A stretch of DNA of 64,000 nucleotides from positions 1-64,000 of the forward strand of contig NZ_RQHK01000003.1 in assembly GCF_004770475.1 (NCBI RefSeq). Reading direction: 5' to 3'. Position numbers and translations under genes: made by a program. The notes under the pieces were generated by a model, which saw only the letters and a list, made by a program, of their open reading frames with translations, did not search any database and was not told the origin of the DNA. The stretch comes from Leptospira mtsangambouensis (lineage in GTDB: Bacteria; Spirochaetota; Leptospiria; Leptospirales; Leptospiraceae). Positions 36,867-44,110 of this stretch are shown here, one piece after another (the stretch's first letter is position 1; every line of letters starts with the position of its first letter).

Positions 36867-36978
36867 TTATAAAAATTTTTTTGTAGAGATTTTGTTTCGC
36901 GCAGTATCAGTTTTTGATTAGGTGATATTGCGTCGAAAGTTGATTTAACATTCTTTTCTGCTTGCTCTTTATTGAATT

Positions 36979-37635
36979 ATGGTAAGCAATGGGCAAGAGT
37001 TCCCTATGGCATCTTATTCTAAGAAAGATTATTTCATCATCAGTTCTCTTTTATTTTTGAGTTTGGTTCCTACACTCGCTGGGATCTTTCGGTTACTACA
37101 ATTAACCACCGGTGGAAATATAACAGCCGATAACCAAAGGTTCTTCAATGACCCAATCCCTGTTTTCGTTCATATAGTTGGTGTGATTTTTTTTGGTGTT
37201 CTTGGTGCCTTCCAGTTTTCACCTGGGTTTCGGAAACAACATATCAAGTGGCATCGAATTTCGGGAAGATTTTTGGTGTTCATGGGACTTATTTCTGCAT
37301 TGTCCGGTTTATGGTTAACACTAACATATCCTCGTGTTCCGACGGATGGTGATTGGTTGTATGGAATTCGTCTGGTCGTAGGCATTTGGATGACCGCTTG
37401 TATATCCGTTGGATTCCTTTTTATTTTAAAAAGAAATATATTAAAACATAGTCATTGGATGATTCGTGGTTATGCGATTGGTATGGGAGCCGGAACCCAA
37501 GTGTTCACTCACTTGCCATGGTTTGTCTTTATGAGTGGAGAACCTTCAGGAATTCCAAGAGATTTAATGATGGGTGCCGGTTGGTTCATTAATTTTATTT
37601 TTGCTGAATGGGTGATTCGAAAAAAGAAATTCTAA
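36979..37635 (+). CDS. DUF2306 family membrane protein
   Basis: 218 residues with about six transmembrane helices. Family features: VHIVGVIFFGVLGAFQF, the HIKWHRISGRFL segment with conserved histidines, and HSHWMIRGYAIGMGAGTQVF. DUF2306 proteins resemble haem- or quinone-associated membrane proteins but have no settled function. The start may instead be the ATG at 37006 (MASYSKKDYF); neither has a clear ribosome site. Confidence 0.75.
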   Translation: MVSNGQEFPMASYSKKDYFIISSLLFLSLVPTLAGIFRLLQLTTGGNITADNQRFFNDPIPVFVHIVGVIFFGVLGAFQFSPGFRKQHIKWHRISGRFLVFMGLISALSGLWLTLTYPRVPTDGDWLYGIRLVVGIWMTACISVGFLFILKRNILKHSHWMIRGYAIGMGAGTQVFTHLPWFVFMSGEPSGIPRDLMMGAGWFINFIFAEWVIRKKKF

Positions 37636-37701
37636 AGCCCAGAAAGGAACTTTTGACTCTTTTTGCAGGAGCGGGTGTAAAAAGTGTGTGTTGTCATTTG
37701 G

Positions 37702-37724
37702 TTGACAGAATGGTGTATATGCAC
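37702..37724 (+). promoter_or_regulatory. Promoter and putative operator of the first marR gene
   Basis: TTGACA (-35) at 37702-37707, then the near-palindrome GTGTATATGCAC (37713-37724) in the promoter spacer. It shares its GTGTATAT core with the perfect palindrome upstream of the thiolase gene, suggesting that the MarR protein controls both its own gene and the thiolase. Confidence 0.5.
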
Positions 37725-37750
37725 TTTTCTTGCTACTTAGGTGGTTTGAA

Positions 37751-38218
37751 ATGAAATACTCTCATGAAGATTTAAAACAAATTGGATTGTCCTGTTTGAA
37801 TCTAAGCCTCCGAAGGACAAGTCGGCTCGTCACGAGTTATTATGATTCAATGTTAAAACCATCTGGACTTCGGATCACACAATTCACCGTACTTGCCGGG
37901 ATCGAATATGGAAAAGATCTCAGTATTACAGATCTTTCTCGTATTACTGACATCGATCGAACTACTTTGCAAAGAAGTTTAGAAATTTTGAATCGAGACG
38001 GTCTAATCAATATAGAAAAAAAAGAAATTGGTAATGTAAGGAGTCTCACTCTAACAAAAAAGGGGGAGACCAAATTGGCTCAAGCGATAGAACTTTGGAG
38101 GTTGGCACAAAAAACAATGATTGATGAGTTGGGGAAATCTGCGTTCAAACATACCTTAAATAGTTTAACCGAATTAAGAGGTCTTCCTGTTTTGCAGGTT
38201 GGATTTGAAACGGAGTAA
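37751..38218 (+). CDS. MarR family transcriptional regulator
   Basis: 155 residues from the ATG at 37751, which has AGGTGG six bases upstream; an earlier TTG at 37730 is less likely. Winged helix-turn-helix region (DLSITDLSRITDIDRTTLQRSLEIL, shown as SITDLSRITDIDRTTLQRS, and wing KKEIGNVRSLTLTKKG). Typical dimeric repressor that responds to small phenolic or acyl ligands. Located 73 bp upstream of a thiolase gene with a palindromic operator between, so it probably regulates that gene. Confidence 0.88.
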   Translation: MKYSHEDLKQIGLSCLNLSLRRTSRLVTSYYDSMLKPSGLRITQFTVLAGIEYGKDLSITDLSRITDIDRTTLQRSLEILNRDGLINIEKKEIGNVRSLTLTKKGETKLAQAIELWRLAQKTMIDELGKSAFKHTLNSLTELRGLPVLQVGFETE

Positions 38219-38258
38219 ATAAGTAGGAATGTTTGAATTTAGAAAAAATCGATTAGCG

Positions 38259-38278
38259 TATAGTGTATATACACTATA
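38259..38278. promoter_or_regulatory. Perfect 20-bp palindrome, putative MarR operator of the thiolase gene
   Basis: TATAGTGTATATACACTATA, immediately before the AGGAG of the thiolase gene. Typical of a MarR-dimer site; its core repeats the motif in the marR promoter. Confidence 0.7.
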
Positions 38279-38291
38279 AAAGGAGAAAACA

Positions 38292-39467
38292 ATGGTAGTT
38301 ATATTAGATGGAGTCAGAACTCCGTTTGGAAAATTTGGTGGTGGATTAAAAGATTATAGTTCTTCAGAGTTAGGGGTCATTTCGGCAAAAGAAACGATTC
38401 GTAAAACAGGATTGGATCCTGAAGAAATTGAAGAATCCATTTATGGGAACGTAATCCAAGATGATAAGGATTCTGCCTATTTGGCAAGGCATATTGGACT
38501 AAGGTCAGGACTAAAAGAAAACTCAAGTGCACTTACGGTCAATCGCCTTTGTGGATCTGGAATGGAAAGTGTTATCATTGGTGCTCGTAAAATTCTTTCT
38601 TTTGAAAACGATCTATTACTTGTTGGTGGAACCGAATCCATGAGTAATGCTCCTTTTGTTGTAAAAAATGTTAGGTGGGGAAATAAGTATGGAGACACAA
38701 TACTCGAAGACCGTTTAGCACAAAGTTTAACTGATTGTTTTGTAGATTTAACAATGGGAGAGACTGCTGAGAACATTGCAAAACAGTTTCAAATTTCTAG
38801 ATCGGATCAGGATGATTGGGCGGGTATTTCTCAAGTCCGCGCAGAAAAGGCAACAGAGTCAGGGATTTTATCTGAGGAGATGGTTCCTATTATAAGCAAA
38901 GGAAAAAATGCAATTGTCATCCAAAAGGATGAACAGATCCGAGGAGTGTCCTGTGTTGAACAACTTAAGAAACTACCGACTGCTTTTTTAAAAGAAGGGA
39001 GTGTCACTGCAGGGAATTCATCAGGGATCAATGATGGAGCCGCATCTCTTCTCATTGCTTCGGAGAAATGGACTCAAAAGAAAAATCTAAAACCATTAGC
39101 AAAAATATTAGGATATGCGAATGTAGGTTGTGATCCTAAAATGATGGGCCTTGGCCCTGTTTTTGCTATCCCAAAAGCATTGGCAAATGCTGGAGTTCAG
39201 ATGGATGAAGTAGATTTGTTTGAAATCAATGAAGCTTATGCCGCCCAAACTTTGGCTGTTATACGAGAGTTAAAATTAAACCCAGAAAAAACGAATGTGA
39301 ATGGAGGAGCCATTGCCATTGGACATCCGCTTGGTGCCAGCGGAACACGTGTCATACTCACTCTTGCCAATGAGTTGCGAAGAAAAAATTTGCGTTTTGG
39401 AGTGGCTTCTCTTTGTATCGGTGGAGGGCAAGGGATTGCAATCGTATTAGAGAATTCTGATTTTTGA
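38292..39467 (+). CDS. Acetyl-CoA C-acyltransferase (thiolase)
   Basis: 391 residues. All three thiolase catalytic elements are seen: nucleophile Cys87 in NRLCGSGMES, His345 in GGAIAIGHPLGASG and Cys375 in SLCIGGGQG. It catalyses reversible thiolytic cleavage or condensation of acyl-CoA; degradative versus biosynthetic direction cannot be told. Leptospires live on fatty acids, so beta-oxidation is likely. Expression is probably under the upstream MarR protein through the palindrome at 38259-38278; the transcript ends at 39487-39536. Confidence 0.93.
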   Translation: MVVILDGVRTPFGKFGGGLKDYSSSELGVISAKETIRKTGLDPEEIEESIYGNVIQDDKDSAYLARHIGLRSGLKENSSALTVNRLCGSGMESVIIGARKILSFENDLLLVGGTESMSNAPFVVKNVRWGNKYGDTILEDRLAQSLTDCFVDLTMGETAENIAKQFQISRSDQDDWAGISQVRAEKATESGILSEEMVPIISKGKNAIVIQKDEQIRGVSCVEQLKKLPTAFLKEGSVTAGNSSGINDGAASLLIASEKWTQKKNLKPLAKILGYANVGCDPKMMGLGPVFAIPKALANAGVQMDEVDLFEINEAYAAQTLAVIRELKLNPEKTNVNGGAIAIGHPLGASGTRVILTLANELRRKNLRFGVASLCIGGGQGIAIVLENSDF

Positions 39468-39486
39468 AATTGGATGATATCCTACA

Positions 39487-39536
39487 GGGCCAAGTTTTTT
39501 CCTTTGTTTGAATGGAAATTCTTGGCCATTTTTTCT
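39487..39536 (+). terminator. Rho-independent terminator after the thiolase gene
   Basis: GGCCAAG/CTTGGCC stem extended by TTTCC/GGAAA with an internal loop, then ATTTTTTC. Lies 20-70 bp after the stop. Confidence 0.6.
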
Positions 39537-39695
39537 TAGAACGTTCATTCTGTTTTTGGAGCTATTTTAAAACGTTTTTAGCGGTATTTTTGAAATAAAT
39601 TGAATGGCCGGTTCAGTAAATCATTGTTTTTAGCTTTTGGTAGTACACATTGCAACTGTTAAATCAACACTATGCTAAAAATTGGGGAAATCCTT

Positions 39696-40892
39696 ATGAA
39701 AGGTCTTTTGATATTCTTTTTACTTCTGAGTACATTCTTTTGTAGTCCTTCCAAAAAAAATGATCTTACCGATGTTTTTATTTTGGGTTCATTGTTTCTT
39801 TCTCAAAAGAATATTTCCTTTCGAATTGTGGATCCCCAGAACCCACAGTTTATATTTCAAAACTCAAAATCTGGACTGGGAAATCAATCATTGCCAAATC
39901 GATTTTTAAACGATGGTAAATTAAATCATTCAGTTGGTTGTATGAAGGCAAGGATTCAGGTTCATTCAATCTTTTTATGGGAAAAGGGAATTGTTTCTCC
40001 AGGTCAAGAACGTATCGCAAATGCTGCAACAGTTGTTTTTGATGGAGAGTGGATTGATAACCTAAGTGGTGGTCGCATGAAAGTTTCTTATCCGCTTGAT
40101 TCTGGAGAAACTATCTTTGGAATTGGTGGTCTTGCCAATGCCAATGCTTTTGCTTGGAAAGATGGAAAATATGATCGGATTGGACTTCGTATTGGTTCCA
40201 TAAAATGTCAATTAGACGATTCGAAATTGGAAAACCAACATAACAAACATTTGGTTTATAGTATGTGGAATGAATCGGAATTGGGGAAATCTGACCCTCA
40301 ATATGGGAAAAGAAAAATAGTTCTGGCTTATCCTTTTGATGATGGCATTAAAAAGGTAAATAGTGTTGGTTTTATTATCTCTGCCACAACAGGTTATTTA
40401 GGTTTAGATGTTCTTAGAAATTATCACCCGCGTATTCATAGAAATGCCGGCACGGAAGCTGCCGAACTAGCAGATCCAATAGGGAACAGTTTTTGGGATT
40501 ATTTAGGTGCCCCATATACGGATCGCCTCGACTTTGAGTATTTAGACAATGAATACTCAATGGATCGATATACAGAGGACGGAATTATTGTTTTGAATTT
40601 GCCGGAAGGAAATCGAGAGACTTTGGTTTTGAATATGTCTGCTTTGAATAATTTTGTCTACCAAACAGAACAAGGATTGTCATCTGCAAAGTTTTCTCCC
40701 ATCGATTTCATTAAATTTGATTATAAACCAAATGAATTTTATGATTATTATTTAAATACAAACTTTATTGCTACCAATGGAAGGTATCTGGAACAATGGG
40801 TTCTTCCAACTCCTGGACCAAACCAACCAGATCCTTCAAATGGCAGAGATATTGGTTTTTTCCTTCCTACATTTTCCATTAGTAAAGAATAA
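39696..40892 (+). CDS. Hypothetical lipoprotein
   Basis: 398 residues from the ATG at 39696, chosen because GGGGAAA precedes it; an upstream ATG at 39672 has none. Lipobox STFFC. Beta-rich, with GIGGLANANAFAWKDG and many aspartate/tyrosine residues (FEYLDNEYSMDRYTEDG). No known domain. Probably an envelope or surface protein. Single gene. Confidence 0.7.
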   Translation: MKGLLIFFLLLSTFFCSPSKKNDLTDVFILGSLFLSQKNISFRIVDPQNPQFIFQNSKSGLGNQSLPNRFLNDGKLNHSVGCMKARIQVHSIFLWEKGIVSPGQERIANAATVVFDGEWIDNLSGGRMKVSYPLDSGETIFGIGGLANANAFAWKDGKYDRIGLRIGSIKCQLDDSKLENQHNKHLVYSMWNESELGKSDPQYGKRKIVLAYPFDDGIKKVNSVGFIISATTGYLGLDVLRNYHPRIHRNAGTEAAELADPIGNSFWDYLGAPYTDRLDFEYLDNEYSMDRYTEDGIIVLNLPEGNRETLVLNMSALNNFVYQTEQGLSSAKFSPIDFIKFDYKPNEFYDYYLNTNFIATNGRYLEQWVLPTPGPNQPDPSNGRDIGFFLPTFSISKE

Positions 40893-41014
40893 AACAAAGT
40901 TACAAATTTCTTTGAAACCTTCGGAATGAGGTTTTCATAGAGGTTTTCCTGTTTTACTTTTCGCTTTTCTTTTTTTGGTTCTTAAACTGAATAGAACCAA
41001 AATAGAAAAATCCA

Positions 41015-41635
41015 ATGCTAAGTATCATTATTCCAACGGACAACGGCGAAAACTATTTATTTCAAAGTTCCTTACTTGGGTTTGCCAATCATCCAGAAAT
41101 AGAAATCATTCAAATCAATACATCGGAAGCTGTTACCAGGGCGGAGAGATTAAACATTGGGTTTCACAAATCGAAGGGAGAAATTGTATTATTCCATCAT
41201 CCAAGAACTAAACTTCCTAAAGAGGCAATTGATCACCTAATCCAGATAAGTTGCAATAAAGAAAATAAAGAAATTTGGGGCGGTTTTTTGCATCGATTTG
41301 ATGAGGATCATTTTTTATTACGTTTGATTTCTTGGTATTCAAATTGGATTCGAGTAAAGTATAAAGGTATCGTTTATTTGGACCATTGTGTTTTTTTTGA
41401 CCGTAAACTTTGGAAATCTGATTTGAGTTTGGATTTTATCTTTGAAGACACAGAATTGAGTTTAAAGTTTAGAAAATTCATTTGGCCAGTTTTACTACCT
41501 TATACCGCCATTACTTCTGCACACAGATTCCAAAAGAACGGAATCATCAAACAGTCCTTACTCAATCTATTTTTAAAATTGGGACATTGGCTTCATTTAC
41601 CTTCCTCAGTTCTTTTTTCGTTTTACCAAAAATAA
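41015..41635 (+). CDS. Family 2 glycosyltransferase, TIGR04283-like
   Basis: 206 residues, GT-A fold: N-terminal LSIIIPTDNGE, then AVTRAERLNIGFHKSKGEIVLF followed by the FHHPRTKLP segment that replaces the usual DxD-type motif in TIGR04283 enzymes, and the late FEDTELSLKFRK acidic motif. No membrane span except weak C-terminal hydrophobicity. Acceptor unknown; may modify a surface glycan or lipid. Single gene with no sugar cluster nearby. Confidence 0.75.
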   Translation: MLSIIIPTDNGENYLFQSSLLGFANHPEIEIIQINTSEAVTRAERLNIGFHKSKGEIVLFHHPRTKLPKEAIDHLIQISCNKENKEIWGGFLHRFDEDHFLLRLISWYSNWIRVKYKGIVYLDHCVFFDRKLWKSDLSLDFIFEDTELSLKFRKFIWPVLLPYTAITSAHRFQKNGIIKQSLLNLFLKLGHWLHLPSSVLFSFYQK

Positions 41636-41840
41636 ATGATATCCAAAGATTTTTGACAAGCATTGGTTTTTTAAAAAAAGAGGAAATCCGTTTTTGGGAA
41701 GTTTTAAATTGAATGATTTTGTTCAATGAAAGATCCAAATCTTACAATCAAATGGACTATTTTTTGATTTGCAGATAACAAAAAGATCAGGTAAATTCAA
41801 CCTGACTTCCAATCTAGATAAAACGAGGAACAATAGATTT

Positions 41841-42200
41841 ATGAATCGATTTATACTTTTTCTTTTAGTCTGTTTTCATATCAGTTTGTTTGCAGAGACA
41901 AAAACAATTTATGAAATCTGTAAACCTGAAATAACCAGTTTTTGTCAGGGAGTCAAACCTACCAAAGCTCGTATTTTACAATGTTTGAAAGAACGTGGGA
42001 AAAATTTATCAGAAGCCTGCGAAGCCGGACAAAACGCCCTTTCAGATTCGATGAAGGAGAAGTCCCAAGGATTTTGTAAGGAAGATGTGAGTGAATACTG
42101 TCGTTGGATCATTCCGGGGGGAGGTCGTATTCTGAAATGTTTGTTTCAAAATGAAACTTCGATTTCTGCTCCATGTAAAGCCGTATTAAATGAAACCTGA
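41841..42200 (+). CDS. Secreted cysteine-rich GLG1-like repeat protein
   Basis: 119 residues from the ATG at 41841 (GAGGA upstream); the longer frame is not needed. Signal peptide ending near LFAETK, then two GLG1-type cysteine repeats: C-x(5)-CxGVKPTKARILQCLKE and CKEDVSEYCRWIIPGGGRILKCLF, shown in pieces of the conserved GGGRILKCL pattern. Such repeats are known from the Golgi sialoglycoprotein GLG1 and from scattered bacterial exported proteins. Probably periplasmic with internal disulfides. The stop abuts repeat copy 3. Confidence 0.7.
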   Translation: MNRFILFLLVCFHISLFAETKTIYEICKPEITSFCQGVKPTKARILQCLKERGKNLSEACEAGQNALSDSMKEKSQGFCKEDVSEYCRWIIPGGGRILKCLFQNETSISAPCKAVLNET

Positions 42201-42202
42201 CA

Positions 42203-42325
42203 AGCGCTAGTGGATCCGTAGGGCCTTGGTCTGCCGAATGGCAGACGGGAGCGTAAGCGGACCCCGGAGGAGCCCGGCCCATTAAACTATAAGACCATCA
42301 AATGACATGGGATTGGGAGCGCCAG
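42203..42325 (-). repeat. Dispersed structured intergenic element, copy 3
   Basis: Diverged copy of the element at 8145 and 12863. Plus-strand landmarks: GCGCT (42204-42208), GGGCC...GGCCC outer stem, hairpin GTCTGCC-GAAT-GGCAGAC, GCGTAAGC hairpin, ACCCCGGAGGAG, and AGCGC (42318-42322). The terminal pair changed from GCGTT/AACGC to GCGCT/AGCGC, i.e. a compensatory change. It begins about 31 bp after the stop of the minus-strand rnk-like gene, the same polarity as the other copies. Confidence 0.7.
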
Positions 42326-42355
42326 ACCTATGTTAAATTCAATGGTTTTTATTTT

Positions 42356-42772
42356 TTAGAGATGAAAGTCACCGTTTGCTTCTGGTTGGTATTTGACATT
42401 GGTGATTTGGAAGAGATTTTCACCTCCAGGAAATTTCCATTGGATGACATCTCCGGTTTTGTAACCTAAGACGGCCGTTCCGATAGGAGCTAAAACAGAA
42501 ATTTTGTTTTCTTCTGAATTTGCTTCTTCGGGGAATACCAATTGAAATTCTTGAAACTCTAATTCTTCGAGGTTTTTTAACTCGATAATTGAGTTCATTG
42601 TGACAAAGTTAGCTGAAATAACACGTGAGTCTACTTTTTGTGCTCTTTCAATTTCACCGAGTAGGTCTTTGATATTGTTATCTACTTTGTTTTTTTTGGT
42701 ATGATCCGAAATCATAAGTTTGAGTCGGTCATAATCAAAATGTGTTAGACATATTTTGTTTTGTGTATTCAT
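42356..42772 (-). CDS. rnk: GreA/Rnk family transcription elongation-type factor
   Basis: 138 residues from the ATG at 42772, supported by AAGGAG seven bases upstream. N-terminal helical hairpin (DYDRLKLMISDHTKK...LLGEIERAQKV) and a C-terminal FKBP-like domain with ISVLAPIGTAVLGYKTGDVIQWKFPGGE, given here as APIGTAVLGYKTGD, as in Rnk and GreA/GreB. Rnk proteins bind RNA polymerase but have shorter coiled coils than GreA. The gene symbol is by similarity. Followed by repeat copy 3 downstream of its stop. Confidence 0.75.
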   Translation of the reverse strand: MNTQNKICLTHFDYDRLKLMISDHTKKNKVDNNIKDLLGEIERAQKVDSRVISANFVTMNSIIELKNLEELEFQEFQLVFPEEANSEENKISVLAPIGTAVLGYKTGDVIQWKFPGGENLFQITNVKYQPEANGDFHL

Positions 42773-42806
42773 TAAAATACTCCTTTTCATTTGTGCAAAA
42801 CTTTAT

Positions 42807-42834
42807 ACTATAATGTATAGGAAGTATCTGTCAA
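42807..42834 (-). promoter_or_regulatory. Sigma-70-type promoter of the rnk-like gene
   Basis: TTGACA (42829-42834, minus strand) and TATAGT (42807-42812) separated by 16 bp, with the ATG about 35 bp downstream. Confidence 0.55.
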
Positions 42835-42878
42835 GAATGATTGATTGGCAGAACTTTTCTCTGGAACCGTATATTTCC

Positions 42879-42922
42879 TTGACAATCCTTCAGTTCTTTT
42901 TATTGTTGCTATAGCAACAATA
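42879..42922 (+). promoter_or_regulatory. Promoter with overlapping palindromic operator of the second marR gene
   Basis: TTGACA at 42879-42884 and TATTGT (-10) at 42901-42906, 16 bp apart. A 22-bp perfect palindrome at 42901-42922 (core TTGTTGCTATAGCAACAA) covers the -10, the predicted transcription start and the A of the start codon. A nearly leaderless mRNA is implied. Binding would block polymerase directly, so autorepression is likely. Confidence 0.7.
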
Positions 42923-43359
42923 TGTCTGATGCGTTTGATTTTGAAAATTCCTATGCTTATTTGATCTATCGGACGGTCCGTGTCTTACGACGCCAGTTTA
43001 TGAGACTTGCTTCGGCAAATGGGTTGGAGTTATTTCCAGAGCAGTGGTTTGTTCTCGTTCGTTTGGTGAAACAACCTGGTTGTAGCCAGTCTGATTTAGG
43101 AAGAGATTTTGATGATCGGCCTTCTATGGCTCGTGCTCTTCGGAATATGGAAGAGAAAGGTTGGATCAAAATTCAAGCTGATCCGGAGGATGGTAGAAAA
43201 AATCAAGTATTCCCTACAAAAAAGGGATCAGAGATTTATCAGTTGATGGCTACTGTGGTGACAGAAGAGAGAAAACGAATGTTCAAAAAACTTTCGGCCC
43301 AAGATTTTAAAAATTTCAAAAGAATCATCGATCAAATTTATGAGGAATCATTGGATTGA
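42922..43359 (+). CDS. MarR family transcriptional regulator
   Basis: 145 residues. Winged HTH: QSDLGRDFDDRPSMARALRNMEEKG and the wing DPEDGRKNQVFPTKKG, shown as GRDFDDRPSMARALRNMEEK. The ATG lies at the edge of its own operator and has no Shine-Dalgarno. The same palindrome precedes the next gene (43450-43839), making that the obvious target. Ligand unknown. Confidence 0.88.
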   Translation: MSDAFDFENSYAYLIYRTVRVLRRQFMRLASANGLELFPEQWFVLVRLVKQPGCSQSDLGRDFDDRPSMARALRNMEEKGWIKIQADPEDGRKNQVFPTKKGSEIYQLMATVVTEERKRMFKKLSAQDFKNFKRIIDQIYEESLD

Positions 43360-43374
43360 TTTTTTTTATACATA

Positions 43375-43392
43375 TTGTTGCTATAGCAACAA
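43375..43392. promoter_or_regulatory. Second copy of the MarR palindrome
   Basis: TTGTTGCTATAGCAACAA, the same 18-bp core as at 42903-42920, between the marR stop and the start of the NTF2-like gene. Confidence 0.65.
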
Positions 43393-43449
43393 ATATAAGT
43401 TATCGGATGATAGGTGTAATTGTATTTTAGTAATCGCAAAAGAAGGATA

Positions 43450-43839
43450 ATGACAATGACAAACCAAACAATAGTAGAAACAAATCAGGATATTTTGAAG
43501 AGGGAATTTCTCTCTCTTATGAAGAATATTGATGAAAGGAAAATTGCAGAAGTGGAGTCTGGGTTTCATCCGGACTATGCAGATAGTGTGTCGATCAAAG
43601 GAAGTGCTTCTGTGTTTAGTTCTGATAAAACAAAGTATATTGATTCTCTAAAAGAAGGGAAAATTGGTGGAGTGGACAGGGCTGTGCACATCCATTCGAT
43701 TGAATTTTTGGATCAATTTGGATTTGTAAAAGCTGATTTGGAAAGTCCAGTGATGAAGTTTCAATCTTTGTATACGTTCTACAACAACCAAGATGGATGG
43801 AAGATGATCAAAGCTGTGGTGGTGGCCGAAAAGAAATAA
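43450..43839 (+). CDS. NTF2-like (putative lumazine-binding/DUF4440-type) protein
   Basis: 129 residues from the ATG at 43450 (AAGGA upstream). Cone-shaped NTF2-like pattern: an N-terminal helix, FHPDYADSVS, a HIHSIEFLDQFGFVKADLE strand region and a final YTFYNNQDGWKMIKAVVV. Such proteins bind small hydrophobic ligands or act on stress metabolites. Predicted target of the adjacent MarR regulator, so it may be a ligand-related detoxification protein. Confidence 0.75.
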   Translation: MTMTNQTIVETNQDILKREFLSLMKNIDERKIAEVESGFHPDYADSVSIKGSASVFSSDKTKYIDSLKEGKIGGVDRAVHIHSIEFLDQFGFVKADLESPVMKFQSLYTFYNNQDGWKMIKAVVVAEKK

Positions 43840-43853
43840 ATTTGGAGAATTTA

Positions 43854-43912
43854 GATCCAGAAGGTTTCCGTTTTTCGTTGATCTGGCCTGACCGATAAAC
43901 CTTTCTGGATTC
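43854..43912 (+). terminator. Inverted repeat, possible terminator after the NTF2-like gene
   Basis: GATCCAGAAGGTTT (43854-43867) pairs with AAACCTTTCTGGATT (43897-43911) with one bulge and a 29-nt loop; T-rich sequence follows. The rest of the 43840-44103 gap contains no gene. Confidence 0.45.
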
Positions 43913-44052
43913 TTTGCTTTTGCGGCGACTGCATTGGATCAAAGGGAACTCTTGTTCCAAAAGTCGTAATTCCTCTTACATTTTTTCATTTTTCCTCGTA
44001 CAAATCCGGCCTATTTCTCGTTTTCTAAGGATTCTCATTTTTTTACTTGCAT

Positions 44053-44110
44053 GGAAACAAAAGAAACTATATTTGTTTCCTAAAGAAACAAAGGATACAA
44101 AATATGTTTC
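44053..44110. promoter_or_regulatory. Repeated GAAACA/TGTTTC inverted repeats before the efflux operon
   Basis: GGAAACAAA (44053-44061) and TTTGTTTCC (44072-44080) form a 28-bp palindrome-like site; a second pair GAAACA (44085-44090) and TGTTTC (44105-44110) overlaps the tolC start. Plausible TetR operators, matching the TetR gene at the end of the operon. Confidence 0.5.
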
